A DNA stretch of 64,000 nt from Pseudooceanicola atlanticus (GTDB lineage Bacteria; Pseudomonadota; Alphaproteobacteria; Rhodobacterales; Rhodobacteraceae), in contig NZ_AQQX01000014.1 of assembly GCF_000768315.1 (NCBI RefSeq), forward strand, positions 19,067-83,066, read 5' to 3'. Position 1 is the first letter of the stretch. Each line of letters starts with the position of its first letter. Positions 1-8,952 of the stretch are shown piece by piece. The translations under genes and the position numbers were made by a program. The notes beneath the pieces were generated by a model, which ran no database searches, was not told the DNA's origin, and saw only the letters and a program-made list of their open reading frames with translations.

Positions 1-529
1 GCCCCTTCCCGATCGGCGCGACCAGGTCGATGATCCGGGCCGAGCGATCCTTGATCGTCGGATCCTCGATTTCCATCTTCAGGCGCTCGTCCGGATAAAG
101 CGGCGTGAGGTTGTCGAAGGCGATCTTGTGGCGGGCCTTCTCGGGCTCTTCAAAGTTGATCTTGGTGACGGTGGTCAGGGCGAAATAACGCTCGCTCTCT
201 TCCGGCGCCTTCATCAGCCCTTCGATCGTGTCCCCGGTGCGCAGCGAGTACTGGCGGATCATGTCCGGCGAAACATAGATGTCATCCGGGCCGGGCAGGT
301 AGTTCGCCTCGGGCGAGCGAAGGAAGCCAAAGCCGTCCTGAAGCACTTCCAGCGATCCGTCGCCACCGATCTCCCAGCCTTCATCCGCGCGTTCGCGGAG
401 AATCTGGAACATCATCTCGCCCTTGCGCATGGTCGAGGCGTTCTCGATCTCCAGCTCTTCTGCCATGTTCAGCAGGTCCTTGGGGCTTTTCGCCTTCAGG
501 TCGGACAGATTCAGACGTTCGGTGGTCAT
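1..529 (-). CDS. rho: Transcription termination factor Rho, N-terminal part (runs off the left edge)
   Basis: The first 176 residues of Rho are visible, starting [12 protein letters not shown] at the ATG complementary to 527-529. Rho is the hexameric RNA-dependent ATPase that ends transcription of untranslated RNA. The visible part is the N-terminal helical domain (about 1-50) followed by the cold-shock-like RNA-binding domain, with GFGFLRS and [12 protein letters not shown], and it ends at [12 protein letters not shown] just ahead of the Walker A region, which lies outside the window. A shorter start inside the domain would break the fold, so this start is preferred. hemJ lies 118 bp upstream on the same strand, so the two may be co-transcribed. 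Only completeness is uncertain. Confidence 0.96.
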   Translation of the reverse strand, partial: MTTERLNLSDLKAKSPKDLLNMAEELEIENASTMRKGEMMFQILRERADEGWEIGGDGSLEVLQDGFGFLRSPEANYLPGPDDIYVSPDMIRQYSLRTGDTIEGLMKAPEESERYFALTTVTKINFEEPEKARHKIAFDNLTPLYPDERLKMEIEDPTIKDRSARIIDLVAPIGKG

Positions 530-647
530 GGAAAACTCCGGGAACCGGCCGCAAGCGGCGCACGGTCTATATATGGGGAATCGTTCCGCCCGGACGGACG
601 GCTTGGCAGCGGTATCTAGGGATCCGATCCCGGCAAGTCAATCCAGC

Positions 648-1094
648 TCAGAATTTGACGACGACCGAAAGCACGATGATGACCATCAGAAGCGTCGGCA
701 ATTCGTTCATCATTCGGTAACGACGGCCTGTCACGGTGTTGGTGCCCTTCTCAAGGTCCTTGCGCCGCAACGCCAGCCAATGATGGAACCATGTCATCCC
801 AAGCACACTTAACGCCTTGGTCCAGGGCCACACCCGCGACCAGTCGACGATCCCGGGGGTGAAGACCAGAAGCAGACCGAAGACCCAGGTGGCGATCATG
901 GCGGGGTTCATGATCAGCTTGAGCAGTTTTTTCTGCATCATCTGGAACGTTTCGTCCATCTGCGCGTTATTCGCTTGTTCCACGTGATGTACGTAGAGCC
1001 TGGGAAGATAGAACAGACCTGCCATCCAGGCGATCACGGACATGATGTGAAACGCCTTGGTCCAGGGGTAGAGAGTGATCAGGATATCGGTCAT
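648..1094 (-). CDS. hemJ: Protoporphyrinogen IX oxidase HemJ
   Basis: This 148-aa membrane protein fits HemJ (UPF0093), the oxygen-independent enzyme that converts protoporphyrinogen IX to protoporphyrin IX in heme (and, where present, bacteriochlorophyll) synthesis. Visible family features are YPWTKAFHIMSVIAWMAGL near the N-terminus with the conserved histidine, LPRLYVHH after the first helix, K-x-WFHHWL in the middle, and RxMNELPT before the last helix. Four membrane segments are predicted by eye. I start at MTDILITLYP; an in-frame ATG eight codons upstream is possible but gives a tail not typical of the family. The gene faces away from maf across the candidate origin region. Confidence 0.9.
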   Translation of the reverse strand: MTDILITLYPWTKAFHIMSVIAWMAGLFYLPRLYVHHVEQANNAQMDETFQMMQKKLLKLIMNPAMIATWVFGLLLVFTPGIVDWSRVWPWTKALSVLGMTWFHHWLALRRKDLEKGTNTVTGRRYRMMNELPTLLMVIIVLSVVVKF

Positions 1095-1515
1095 CGCGCC
1101 TCGCTCTGCACTGCTCACTTATTCTTTAATAAAATATAAGAAAAGGTTGTTGTTTGATGTAGGGAGAGCGGTTCCAGTGGATTATTCACTTGCCCCTGCC
1201 CTTCTTCACATACCTGTCCCGCTTGTGGATGAACATGTGCAGGAAACGTGACCTGTTTTCACGCTGTTCGAATTTTCCTCTATTCTCCAGACAGTTGTAA
1301 TCGACATAACCTGTTCATGAGGACTGGACGATTTCCGGGTCAGGTGCCGGGGTGAGACCTGTCATCCCCAGCGGAACACTTATCCCAGCCCCCAGCGGGA
1401 TAGCGCGAAGAATGGGATGGGAGAACGGGGAGAAGTCGGGACGCTTGCAAGCCTTCACCGGTTTCTCCAGAAACGACCCTTAACAAATCCCTAACGTTCT
1501 ACCGGACTTTTCCAC
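1095..1515. other. 421-bp divergent gap; candidate chromosomal replication origin (oriC)
   Basis: No gene fits here. The gap separates leftward hemJ/rho from rightward maf-aroE-coaE-dnaQ. It holds an AT-rich stretch at about 1119-1156 and several near-matches to the DnaA box TTATCCACA. These are TGTGGATGA at 1224-1232 (one mismatch to the complement), TTTTCCACA at 1508-1516 (one mismatch), AGTGGATTA at 1176-1184 and TTATCCCAG at 1380-1388 (two mismatches each). In Caulobacter the same neighbours (maf, aroE, coaE, dnaQ, secB, fxsA) lie beside Cori, which is known from that genome. Calling it oriC here is inference. It must also contain the promoters of hemJ and maf. Confidence 0.45.
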
Positions 1516-2112
1516 ATGCCCGATCTGATCCTTGCCTCCGGCTCCGCGATCCGCGCAGAGCTTTTGACGAATGCCGGGGTGCCCTTCACCACCGCCAAGG
1601 CCGCGGTCGATGAGGAGATGATAAAGCAATCCCTGATGGCAGAGGGCGTGCGCCCGCGCGATATTTCCGACGCTCTGGCCGAGGCCAAGGCGCAGCGCGT
1701 CGGGGGTAAGAATCCCGATGCCTTCGTTTTGGGATGCGACCAGGTTCTGGAACTGGAAGGCGATCTTCTGTCAAAGGCGGAGACGCGGGAAGACGCCGCT
1801 GCACAGCTGGCAAAGCTGTCGGGCAAGACGCACAAGCTCTATTCCGCGGCCGTCATCTATCACGAAGCACAGCCGATCTGGCGTTTCATCGGCGAGGCGC
1901 GACTGACCATGCGGGCGCTTTCAACAGATTATATCGACAGTTACCTCGACCTGACCTGGCCCGAGGTCAGCTATTCCGTCGGCGCCTACCAGATCGAACG
2001 TGAAGGTGTACGGTTGTTTTCGCGCATCGACGGCGATTACTTTTCCATCCTGGGTCTGCCCTTGCTGCCCCTGCTGTCCTATCTTGGCACGCATGGAGTA
2101 ATCGCATCATGA
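1516..2112 (+). CDS. maf: Maf-family nucleotide pyrophosphatase
   Basis: A 198-aa Maf/HAM1-fold protein. The family hydrolyses non-canonical or modified NTPs to NMP and PPi in the cytosol as a house-cleaning enzyme. Motifs seen are LILASGSAIR at 4-13 (substrate loop), FVLGCDQVL with catalytic Asp75, LSGKTHKLYSA, and VGAYQIEREG followed by GDYFSILGLPLLPLL near the C-terminus. The last block resembles the YceF-like branch (m7GTP-type specificity), but I would not assign a substrate. Start ATG at 1516 overlaps a DnaA-like box. The stop overlaps the aroE start by four bases, so the two are probably translationally coupled. Confidence 0.9.
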   Translation: MPDLILASGSAIRAELLTNAGVPFTTAKAAVDEEMIKQSLMAEGVRPRDISDALAEAKAQRVGGKNPDAFVLGCDQVLELEGDLLSKAETREDAAAQLAKLSGKTHKLYSAAVIYHEAQPIWRFIGEARLTMRALSTDYIDSYLDLTWPEVSYSVGAYQIEREGVRLFSRIDGDYFSILGLPLLPLLSYLGTHGVIAS

Positions 2113-2948
2113 GTACAGAGATTCCCCGTATCCCGCTTGCCGGCGTCGTTGGCGCTCCGGTCACCTATTCCAGGTCGCCGGTCCTGTTTCGCCACTGGCT
2201 GGATCAATACGATTTGCCGGGTCACTACGTTCCGCTGCACGTAGGCAATGATGATCTGGAAACCGTCCTTCGTACCCTGCCCAGGATGGGATTTGTCGGT
2301 GTGAATGTCACGATCCCGCATAAGGTCAGCGTGATGTCCCTGGCCCATATCGTGACGGACCGCGCAACCCTGATCGGGGCCGCCAACACGCTGATTTTCC
2401 GTGAAGATGGCACTATTCATGCCGACAATACCGATGGCTTCGGCTTTATCGAAAACCTGCGCCAATCCGTGCCGGACTGGACTGCATCTGCCGGGCCGGC
2501 GGTGGTTCTGGGCGCAGGTGGTGCGGCGCGCGCGGTGATCGCATCGCTCCTTGATGCGGGGGTGCCGCAGATCATCCTGTCGAACCGCAGCCGCTCCAAG
2601 GCCGATGCGCTGGCGGAGGAGTTCGGCAAGCGAATCCGCGTCGTCGAATGGGTCCAGGCTGCTGCCGTGCTGGCGGAAGGCGCGACCGTGGTGAACACCA
2701 CATCGCTCGGTATGACGGGAAAGGAAGACATGCGGATCAACCTTGATGGTTTTCACAGCGGGCAATTGGTGACCGATATCGTCTACACTCCCCTGCGCAC
2801 CGCGTTCCTTGATGCGGCCGAGGCTGCGGGCTGCCAGACCGTCGATGGTCTGGGCATGTTGCTGTACCAGGCGGTTCCCGGTTTCGAACGGTGGTTCGGC
2901 CAGAAACCCGTCGTGACCGAGGCGACCCGCCAGGCGGTGCTGGCATGA
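2109..2948 (+). CDS. aroE: Shikimate dehydrogenase (NADP+)
   Basis: A 279-aa AroE, which reduces 3-dehydroshikimate to shikimate with NADPH in the chorismate pathway. Visible are the substrate-binding SRSP near 21-24, the catalytic lysine in NVTIPHK (Lys72), NTDG at 107-110 with the partner aspartate, the NADP loop GAGGAARAV from about 135, the NRSRSKA stretch that reads the 2'-phosphate, NTTSLGM, and DGLGMLLYQ near the C-terminus. It starts inside the maf stop codon (ATGA) and ends inside the coaE start. A chorismate-mutase-like gene acting further down this pathway lies far away at 56.8 kb. Confidence 0.96.
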   Translation: MSTEIPRIPLAGVVGAPVTYSRSPVLFRHWLDQYDLPGHYVPLHVGNDDLETVLRTLPRMGFVGVNVTIPHKVSVMSLAHIVTDRATLIGAANTLIFREDGTIHADNTDGFGFIENLRQSVPDWTASAGPAVVLGAGGAARAVIASLLDAGVPQIILSNRSRSKADALAEEFGKRIRVVEWVQAAAVLAEGATVVNTTSLGMTGKEDMRINLDGFHSGQLVTDIVYTPLRTAFLDAAEAAGCQTVDGLGMLLYQAVPGFERWFGQKPVVTEATRQAVLA

Positions 2949-3538
2949 GCTGGTTGATCGGGCTGACCGGCTCCATCGGGATGGGAAAATCCACGACGGC
3001 CAAGATGTTCGCCGAAGAAGGCTGCGCCGTCTGGGATGCCGATGCCGCCGTTCACCGGCTTTATTCCGTGGGCGGCGCGGCCGTTGCCCCCATGCAGGCC
3101 GCGTTTCCGGCTGCGATCGTCGATGGCGCGGTGTCCCGCGATACCCTGAAGGCCGAGATCGCCAAGGACGGATCAGCGCTGCGTGTCATCGAAGGGATCG
3201 TACATCCCCTCGTTGCCGAAGATCGGCAGGGCTTTATCGCCGGCACCGACGCCGATATCGTCGTTCTGGACATCCCGCTTCTGTTCGAAGGCAGCGGTCA
3301 CAAGATGGTCGATACGACCGTATGTGTTTCTGTTCCGCCTGAAATGCAGCGCGAACGCGTACTCGCACGCGGCACGATGACCGAAGACCAATTCGAGATG
3401 ATCAAGGCTAAGCAGATGCCGGATGCCGAAAAACGCGCTCTGGCAGATCACGTGGTGATCACCGATACTCTGGACCATGCGCGCGACCAGGTCCGTGAAA
3501 TTGTCACTGAAATCAGGAAAAAGCTAAAAAATGCGTGA
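2945..3538 (+). CDS. coaE: Dephospho-CoA kinase
   Basis: A 197-aa CoaE, the last enzyme of coenzyme A synthesis (dephospho-CoA + ATP to CoA). The P-loop GSIGMGKST lies at residues 9-17, followed by the DADAAVH motif that binds substrate, and LDIPLLFE in the middle. I take the ATG at 2945 (MSWLIGLTG). A longer open frame begins 18 codons earlier inside aroE, but the P-loop normally begins within ten residues of the start, and ATG/TGA overlap with aroE supports coupling. The 3' end overlaps dnaQ by 8 bp. Confidence 0.95.
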   Translation: MSWLIGLTGSIGMGKSTTAKMFAEEGCAVWDADAAVHRLYSVGGAAVAPMQAAFPAAIVDGAVSRDTLKAEIAKDGSALRVIEGIVHPLVAEDRQGFIAGTDADIVVLDIPLLFEGSGHKMVDTTVCVSVPPEMQRERVLARGTMTEDQFEMIKAKQMPDAEKRALADHVVITDTLDHARDQVREIVTEIRKKLKNA

Positions 3539-4223
3539 GATCGTTCTCGATACGGAAACGACAGGCTTTGACCCGGAACAGGGCGACCGCATCGTCGAAA
3601 TCGGCGCGGTGGAATTGTTGAACCACATGCCGACGGGCGAAACCTATCACGTCTACATCAACCCCGAACGCTCCATGCCGAACGAGGCGTTCGAGGTGCA
3701 CGGGCTGGGCGATGAATTCCTGGCCGACAAACCGGTCTTCAAGGATATCGCGCAGGGATTCCTGGATTTCGTGCGCGATGACAAGCTGGTGATCCACAAT
3801 GCCAGCTTTGACATGAAATTCCTGAACGCCGAACTTGGCTGGCTCAACCTGCGTCAACTGCCGTTCGATCAGGCGGTCGATACGCTGTTGATCGCGCGCA
3901 AACGCTTTCCCGGCTCGCCCGCGTCACTGGATGCCCTGTGTCGGCGGTTCGGCATCGATAACTCGTCGCGGACACTGCACGGCGCGTTGCTCGATAGTGA
4001 AATTCTCGCGGAAGTGTATCTGGAGCTGATCGGCGGTCGTCAGCCCGACTTTGCCCTGTCGACGCGGCAAACGCGCGATACCTCGGTCGAGGTGGAGGAT
4101 TGGCGGCCCAAGCCGCGTCCGACCCCCCTGCCCTCGCGCCTGACAGAGGAAGAAGCCGCCGCCCATTCCGAATTCATCGGCAAGATGGGCGACAGCGCGC
4201 TTTGGAAGACCTATCAGGCCTGA
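3531..4223 (+). CDS. dnaQ: DNA polymerase III epsilon subunit (3'-5' proofreading exonuclease)
   Basis: A 230-aa DnaQ. It removes misincorporated bases as part of the Pol III core. The three DEDDh exonuclease motifs are present: ExoI LDTETTG at 6-12, Exo[13 protein letters not shown], and Exo[14 protein letters not shown] with the catalytic histidine. A proline-rich linker (PKPRPTPLP) precedes a short C-terminal segment that in this family contacts the alpha subunit. It overlaps coaE by 8 bp upstream. Its stop overlaps the convergent secB stop by 10 bp, so no separate terminator fits between them. Confidence 0.95.
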   Translation: MREIVLDTETTGFDPEQGDRIVEIGAVELLNHMPTGETYHVYINPERSMPNEAFEVHGLGDEFLADKPVFKDIAQGFLDFVRDDKLVIHNASFDMKFLNAELGWLNLRQLPFDQAVDTLLIARKRFPGSPASLDALCRRFGIDNSSRTLHGALLDSEILAEVYLELIGGRQPDFALSTRQTRDTSVEVEDWRPKPRPTPLPSRLTEEEAAAHSEFIGKMGDSALWKTYQA

Positions 4224-4705
4224 GCTTGCTGGGCCGCGGCGCGGCGCTGCAGTTCCTGGCGGTACAGCTGAACGAAATCGATGTTTTCCAGGTTCAGCGG
4301 CGGGAAGCCACCATCGCGGGTTACATCGCTGACGATCCGGCGCACGAACGGGAACAGCATCCGCGGGCATTCGATCAGCAGGAACGGATGCAGCTGGTCA
4401 TCGGACACGCCTTCGATGTGGAACAGGCCGGCATATTCCAGCTCCATGATGAACAGCGCGTCTTCGGTTTCCTTGGCAACCGACTTGACCGTGAGCTTCA
4501 TCATCACTTCGTACTGGTTTTCCTGCTCGCGCTTCTTCGCGTCGAGCGCCACCTGCACCTTCACATCAGGCTGAACGGAACCGGTCCCGGGCTTTTGGGC
4601 CAGGATGTTCTCGAAGGACATGTCGCGCACATATTGCGACAAGACATTCAGTTTGACTTGCGGAGCAGCCTCGGTCGGTGCTGCGCCATTCTCGGTTTCG
4701 GCCAT
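4214..4705 (-). CDS. secB: Protein-export chaperone SecB
   Basis: A 163-aa acidic SecB, the tetrameric cytosolic chaperone that keeps preproteins unfolded and hands them to SecA. Recognisable are NVLSQYVRDMSFENI in the N-terminal third, YEVMMKLTV, LFIMELEYAGLF, the conserved PFLLIECPRMLFPFVRRIVSDVTRDGG cut here as PFLLIECPR..FPFVR, and GGFPPLNLENIDF near the C-terminus. The tail is Ala/Gln-rich. The start has GGAGAT in good position upstream. It converges with dnaQ and follows fxsA on the same strand by 58 bp. Confidence 0.96.
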   Translation of the reverse strand: MAETENGAAPTEAAPQVKLNVLSQYVRDMSFENILAQKPGTGSVQPDVKVQVALDAKKREQENQYEVMMKLTVKSVAKETEDALFIMELEYAGLFHIEGVSDDQLHPFLLIECPRMLFPFVRRIVSDVTRDGGFPPLNLENIDFVQLYRQELQRRAAAQQAQA

Positions 4706-4763
4706 TCGTAATCTCCAAAGGAATATTGATCGGTATGGCGTCTATCAGGATGCGCTGCCGCTC

Positions 4764-5264
4764 TCAATGCTTCGTCCATCCCGAAGGATGATGCGTTGGC
4801 TTTTTCGGCGGTTCGACTTCCTGGTAGGTGCCGTCGATCACGTCGTCGGACGGGTGCGGTTGGGCGCCGCGCTGCGGACCGGCCCCGGTCCGCGTCGAGG
4901 TAGAAGAAAACGACTGAACCTTGACGTTCCGCCGCAACCACAGGAACGCCACACGCCGGAACGGCGGCGTCAGCAGGGCAAAACCGACCGCATCGGTGAA
5001 GAAACCCGGGGTCAGCAGAAGCGCGCCGGCGACAAGGATCATCGCGGCATCTGCCAGCGGCTCCGTCGGGTCGGACAATTCGGAAAAGGACCGGCGGATG
5101 TTGTTCATCGCCATCGCCCCCTGCGTCCGGACCAGCCAGGTGCCCAGCAGGGCGGTCGCCAGAACGATCAGCAAGGTCCAGCCAAGTCCGATCACGCCGC
5201 CGACCTGAATAAACAAGGCGATTTCAATCATCGGAACGGCCACGAAGGCCAACAGCAACCACAT
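4764..5264 (-). CDS. fxsA: FxsA family membrane protein
   Basis: A 166-aa cytoplasmic-membrane protein of the FxsA family, named for suppression of phage T7 exclusion when overproduced in E. coli; its physiological role is unknown. The N-terminus (MWLLLAFVAVPMIEIALFI) is the family signature. More hydrophobic segments follow, with the GALLLTPGFFTDAVGFALL block and the PPFRR motif. The C-terminus is polar and disordered. I start at 5264, which has GGGAG seven bases upstream; a longer open frame exists but lacks a site. It is next to secB, as in Caulobacter. Confidence 0.88.
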   Translation of the reverse strand: MWLLLAFVAVPMIEIALFIQVGGVIGLGWTLLIVLATALLGTWLVRTQGAMAMNNIRRSFSELSDPTEPLADAAMILVAGALLLTPGFFTDAVGFALLTPPFRRVAFLWLRRNVKVQSFSSTSTRTGAGPQRGAQPHPSDDVIDGTYQEVEPPKKPTHHPSGWTKH

Positions 5265-5366
5265 GTCATTCTCCCACGTCTGCGGTGCGGTAGACTTACC
5301 GCCACCCGTCACCTACATAAGAACGAACAGCCGCCGTTTCCATGGTCGGAAACCAAAGGGGAACTG

Positions 5367-6029
5367 ATGAACTCGCCTATCCTTCAACTTCTGGTCCTAG
5401 CCGGAATTGCCGTATTCCTCATTCTTCGTCTCAGAAGCGTTCTGGGCACACGCGAGGGGTTCGAGAAACCTCGCTCCACGACGCCGGAGCCCGCAACACC
5501 CGATCGCCGCAATTCCTTCGAGGTGATCGAAGGCGGTCCGGACCCGGATATCGTTGATCACGTGCCCGAAGACAGCCCCGCCGCGGGTGCGCTGGCGCGG
5601 ATGAAGCAACTTGAAACCAGCTTCAATGTCGGGGAATTCCTCAGCGGGGCGCGTGGCGCCTACGAGATGATCCTGATGGGCTTCGAAAAGGGTGACATGG
5701 CCGATATCAAGCCGTTCCTGTCCCCCGAAGTCTATGAAAGCTTTGCTTTTGTCGTGAACGATCGGGAGGCCAAGGGCCTGACCGTCCAGGCAGAATTCGT
5801 CGGGGTCAAGGAAATGTCCCTGGTCGATGCCGAACTGGATGACGCAACCCAGGAGGCCGAATTGACCGTTCGCTTCATGGGTCAGTTGACCTATTCCGTG
5901 CGCGATCGCGCGGGTGAAATCATCGAAGGCGATCAGAACGCGATCAAGACCCAAAGGGATGTCTGGACCTTTGCCCGCAAGCTGGGTTCCGACGATCCCA
6001 ATTGGCAACTGGTCGCCACGGGCGAATGA
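5367..6029 (+). CDS. Tim44/TimA-like membrane-anchored adaptor protein
   Basis: A 220-aa protein with one N-terminal membrane segment (residues 4-20, LQLLVLAGIAVFLILRL) followed by a charged linker and a Tim44-like domain from about residue 75. The domain contains FNVGEFLSGARGAYEMIL, DMADIKPFLSPEVYE and the C-terminal DVWTFARK. The family is related to mitochondrial Tim44, and its bacterial role is not settled. The start at 5367 follows AAAGGGG, and the large open frame extending upstream is spurious. The stop overlaps the mltA start, and Tim44-mltA-Smr forms a tight set. Confidence 0.85.
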   Translation: MNSPILQLLVLAGIAVFLILRLRSVLGTREGFEKPRSTTPEPATPDRRNSFEVIEGGPDPDIVDHVPEDSPAAGALARMKQLETSFNVGEFLSGARGAYEMILMGFEKGDMADIKPFLSPEVYESFAFVVNDREAKGLTVQAEFVGVKEMSLVDAELDDATQEAELTVRFMGQLTYSVRDRAGEIIEGDQNAIKTQRDVWTFARKLGSDDPNWQLVATGE

Positions 6030-7060
6030 AGGCGGCGCGGCTGGCAGCATTGCTGGCCGCCCTTACCCTGCCGGGTGCAGGGATGGCGTCGGATCTCACC
6101 TACAAGATTTTCGGTTTTGAGGATCTGGAGGGCTGGGAAGAAGACGATCACCAGGCCGCGCTCGATACCTTTCTCAACACCTGCCGTGATCTGAAAGCCC
6201 CCGATTGGGAGGCGATCTGCGCCGTTGCCGCGCAGCAGACCAATGCGCGCACCTTCTTCGAGTTGTTCTTCACCCCGGTGATGATCGAAAACGGCGAACC
6301 GGCGCTCTTCACCGGGTATTTCGAACCGGAATTGTCAGGGTCGCTGACGCCGACAGACCGCTTCCGCTATCCGCTTTATCGCTTGCCGCCCGAGGCGCGG
6401 AATGGCCGCTTTGTCAGCCGTCGTGATATCGAAACCACCGGAATTCTGAATGGCCGCGGATTGGAAATTGCCTGGGTCGACGACCCGGTAGAGCTGTTTT
6501 TCCTGCAAATCCAAGGCTCTGGGCGAATACGGCTTCAGGATGGGCGGGTGATGCGCGTGGGCTATGGCGGCAAGAACGGCCACGATTACCGCTCCATCGG
6601 GCAGGAACTTGTCCGCCGCGGTGTCTATAACAAGCACCAGGTGTCGGCCCAGGTCATCAAGAACTGGGTCCGGCGCAACCCGATCGACGGAGCGGAGCTG
6701 CTGCGGCACAACCCGTCTTTCGTCTTCTTCCGTATCGTGAACACTCTGTCAGCCGAGGAAGGGCCCGCGGGTGCAATGAACCGGTCGATCACTGCCGGGC
6801 GATCCATTGCCGTTGATCCGAAATTCACACCTCTTGGGGCGCCCGTCTGGATCGAAAAAGGCGGAAACGGCCCGATCAACCGGCTGATGATCGCACAGGA
6901 TACGGGCTCTGCCATCAAGGGTCCGCAGCGGGCGGATATCTTCTTTGGCAGCGGCGATCAGGCTGGTCGAGAGGCGGGCCGCCTTCGCGATCCCGGTCGC
7001 CTTGTCGTGCTACTGCCGATCCAGCGCGCCTATGCCATGCTGCCAGAGGATAACCTATGA
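6026..7060 (+). CDS. mltA: Membrane-bound lytic murein transglycosylase A
   Basis: A 344-aa exported MltA, which cleaves glycan strands of peptidoglycan to 1,6-anhydro products. Residues 1-22 look like a signal peptide (MKAARLAALLAALTLPGAG then MAS). The MltA domain shows FFELFFTPVMIENG, LFTGYFEPEL, FFLQIQGSGRI and VGYGGKNGHDYRSIG. The C-terminal 3D domain shows SIAVDPKFTPLGAPVWI and IAQDTGSAIKGPQRADIFFG, with the conserved aspartates. I see no lipobox cysteine. The start overlaps the preceding stop (ATGA), as does the stop with the Smr gene, so all three are probably co-translated. Recycling of its products would link to the AmgK/MurU genes at 18-20 kb. Confidence 0.93.
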   Translation: MKAARLAALLAALTLPGAGMASDLTYKIFGFEDLEGWEEDDHQAALDTFLNTCRDLKAPDWEAICAVAAQQTNARTFFELFFTPVMIENGEPALFTGYFEPELSGSLTPTDRFRYPLYRLPPEARNGRFVSRRDIETTGILNGRGLEIAWVDDPVELFFLQIQGSGRIRLQDGRVMRVGYGGKNGHDYRSIGQELVRRGVYNKHQVSAQVIKNWVRRNPIDGAELLRHNPSFVFFRIVNTLSAEEGPAGAMNRSITAGRSIAVDPKFTPLGAPVWIEKGGNGPINRLMIAQDTGSAIKGPQRADIFFGSGDQAGREAGRLRDPGRLVVLLPIQRAYAMLPEDNL

Positions 7061-7638
7061 GCCGCAGGTTGAAGCCCGAGGAAATCGAACTGTGGAACAA
7101 GGTCGCCAGCACAGCCGAACGCTACCATCAGCCCCGCAAGATCGAGAGCCAGGAAAAGCGCCCTTCGCGCAAACCCGCCCCGAAGGCCGAGGTTGATCTG
7201 CCCCGGTTCAAGGTGGGCCAATCGGGCAACGGACAATCACAGGGCCACGATATTTTGCCGCCGGTCAGCGAACGCCTGCACAATGCGCCTGTCCGGATGG
7301 ATCGCAAGACCCATACCAAGCTGAAGCGCGGCAAGGTAAAGCCAGAGGCCCGTATCGACCTGCACGGCATGACCATGGACCGTGCGCATCCTGCGTTGAA
7401 CGGTTTCATCATGCGCTGCGCCTCCGAGGGCAAGCGGCTGGTTCTGGTCATCACCGGCAAAGGGAAGGACCGGGACGAGGGCGGGCCGATCCCGATACGG
7501 CGCGGTATCCTGCGTCACCAGGTGCCCCACTGGCTGAGCGTTCCGCCCCTGTCGCAGCTGATCCTGCAAATCACCCCCGCCCATGACAGGCATGGCGGCG
7601 GGGGTGCTTATTACGTGTATCTCAAGCGGTTACGCTAG
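7057..7638 (+). CDS. Smr/MutS2-type domain protein
   Basis: A 193-aa protein with a basic, low-complexity N-terminal half (residues 1-90, many Lys, Arg, Pro) and a C-terminal Smr domain from about 97. The domain shows the core motif RIDLHGMTMDRAH, then LVLVITGKGKD and the terminal YYVYLKR. Smr domains are found in MutS2 and in stand-alone proteins and are associated with nicking or RNA endonuclease activity. No specific substrate can be given. It overlaps mltA by four bases and converges on hslU with a six-base gap. Confidence 0.87.
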   Translation: MSRRLKPEEIELWNKVASTAERYHQPRKIESQEKRPSRKPAPKAEVDLPRFKVGQSGNGQSQGHDILPPVSERLHNAPVRMDRKTHTKLKRGKVKPEARIDLHGMTMDRAHPALNGFIMRCASEGKRLVLVITGKGKDRDEGGPIPIRRGILRHQVPHWLSVPPLSQLILQITPAHDRHGGGGAYYVYLKRLR

Positions 7639-7644
7639 GCGCGA

Positions 7645-8952
7645 TCACAGCACGTAGCGGCTGAGATCGGCAGAGGCGGCGAGCTGTCCGATATTCTTCT
7701 CGACGAAATCCGCGTCGACCTTGATGGTTTCGCCGCTTTGGTCGGGGGCGTGGAATGACAGTTCCTCGAACACCCGCTCCATGATCGTGTAAAGCCGCCG
7801 TGCGCCGATATTCTCGACCGATGTGTTCACCTCTGCAGCGGTCTTGGCCAGGGCGGCGATGCCATCCTCGGTGAATTCGACATTCACGCCCTCAGTTTCC
7901 ATCAGCGCGGTATATTGCCGTGTCAGCGCGTTGTCGGTTTCGGTGAGAATCGCAACGAAATCGGCCTCCGTCAGGGATTTCAGTTCTACCCGGATGGGCA
8001 GGCGACCCTGCAATTCCGGCAGCAGATCCGACGGTTTGGCGACGTGGAAGGCGCCGGAGGCGATAAAAAGTATGTGATCGGTTTTCACCGGACCGTACTT
8101 GGTCGACACGGTCGTGCCCTCGATCAACGGCAGCAGGTCACGCTGCACGCCTTCGCGGCTGACATCGGCGCCACGCGCATCTGACCGGGCACAGACCTTG
8201 TCGATCTCGTCCAAGAACACGATGCCGTTTTCCTCGACCGCGCTCAGCGCGGCGCGGTTCACGGTTTCATCGTCCAGCAGTTTGTCGGCCTCTTCGCCGA
8301 TCAACAGCTCATAGCTCTCCGCGACGCGCATCTTGCGTTTCACGGTGCGGCCGCCGAACGCCTTACCGAAGATATCGCTGAGGTTCATCATCCCCATCTG
8401 GCTGCCCGGCTGGCCCGGGATGTCCATCATGCCCATGGGGTTGGAATTGTCGGCGACCTCCAGCTCGATCTCGGTATCGTCCAGTTCCCCGTTGCGAAGC
8501 TTCTTGCGGAACATTTCCCGCGTGCCTTCACGCGCATCCGAACCGGCAATCGCCTCGATCACGCGATCCTCGGCCATCTTGTGGGCCGAGGCCTTCACGT
8601 CCTCGCGCATGTATTCACGGGTCATGGCGATGGAACTGTCCATCAGGTCCCGCACGATCTGTTCGACATCGCGGCCGACATAGCCGACCTCGGTGAACTT
8701 CGTGGCCTCGACCTTGATGAAGGGCGCGCGGGCCAGCTTGGCCAGGCGGCGAGAGATTTCCGTTTTGCCGACACCGGTCGGCCCGATCATCAGGATGTTC
8801 TTGGGAAACACCTCGTCGCGCAGATCGTCGGCCAGCTGCCGACGCCGCCAGCGCGAGCGCAGCGCAACGGCTACGGCACGCTTGGCGTCCTTCTGTCCGA
8901 TGATGAACCGGTCAAGCTCGGATACGATTTCGCGGGGGGTCAGATCGGTCAT
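7645..8952 (-). CDS. hslU: HslU (ClpY) ATPase subunit of the HslVU protease
   Basis: A 435-aa AAA+ unfoldase that feeds proteins to the HslV peptidase. It starts [20 protein letters not shown]. Walker A is GPTGVGKT at 57-64, and Walker B is [10 protein letters not shown] about residue 245, followed by an arginine-rich sensor region ([22 protein letters not shown]). It ends DLSRYVL, matching the conserved C-terminal tail that docks into HslV. The open frame continues far upstream only because it shadows the membrane-protein gene. The ATG at 8952 overlaps that gene by four bases. Confidence 0.97.
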   Translation of the reverse strand: MTDLTPREIVSELDRFIIGQKDAKRAVAVALRSRWRRRQLADDLRDEVFPKNILMIGPTGVGKTEISRRLAKLARAPFIKVEATKFTEVGYVGRDVEQIVRDLMDSSIAMTREYMREDVKASAHKMAEDRVIEAIAGSDAREGTREMFRKKLRNGELDDTEIELEVADNSNPMGMMDIPGQPGSQMGMMNLSDIFGKAFGGRTVKRKMRVAESYELLIGEEADKLLDDETVNRAALSAVEENGIVFLDEIDKVCARSDARGADVSREGVQRDLLPLIEGTTVSTKYGPVKTDHILFIASGAFHVAKPSDLLPELQGRLPIRVELKSLTEADFVAILTETDNALTRQYTALMETEGVNVEFTEDGIAALAKTAAEVNTSVENIGARRLYTIMERVFEELSFHAPDQSGETIKVDADFVEKNIGQLAASADLSRYVL

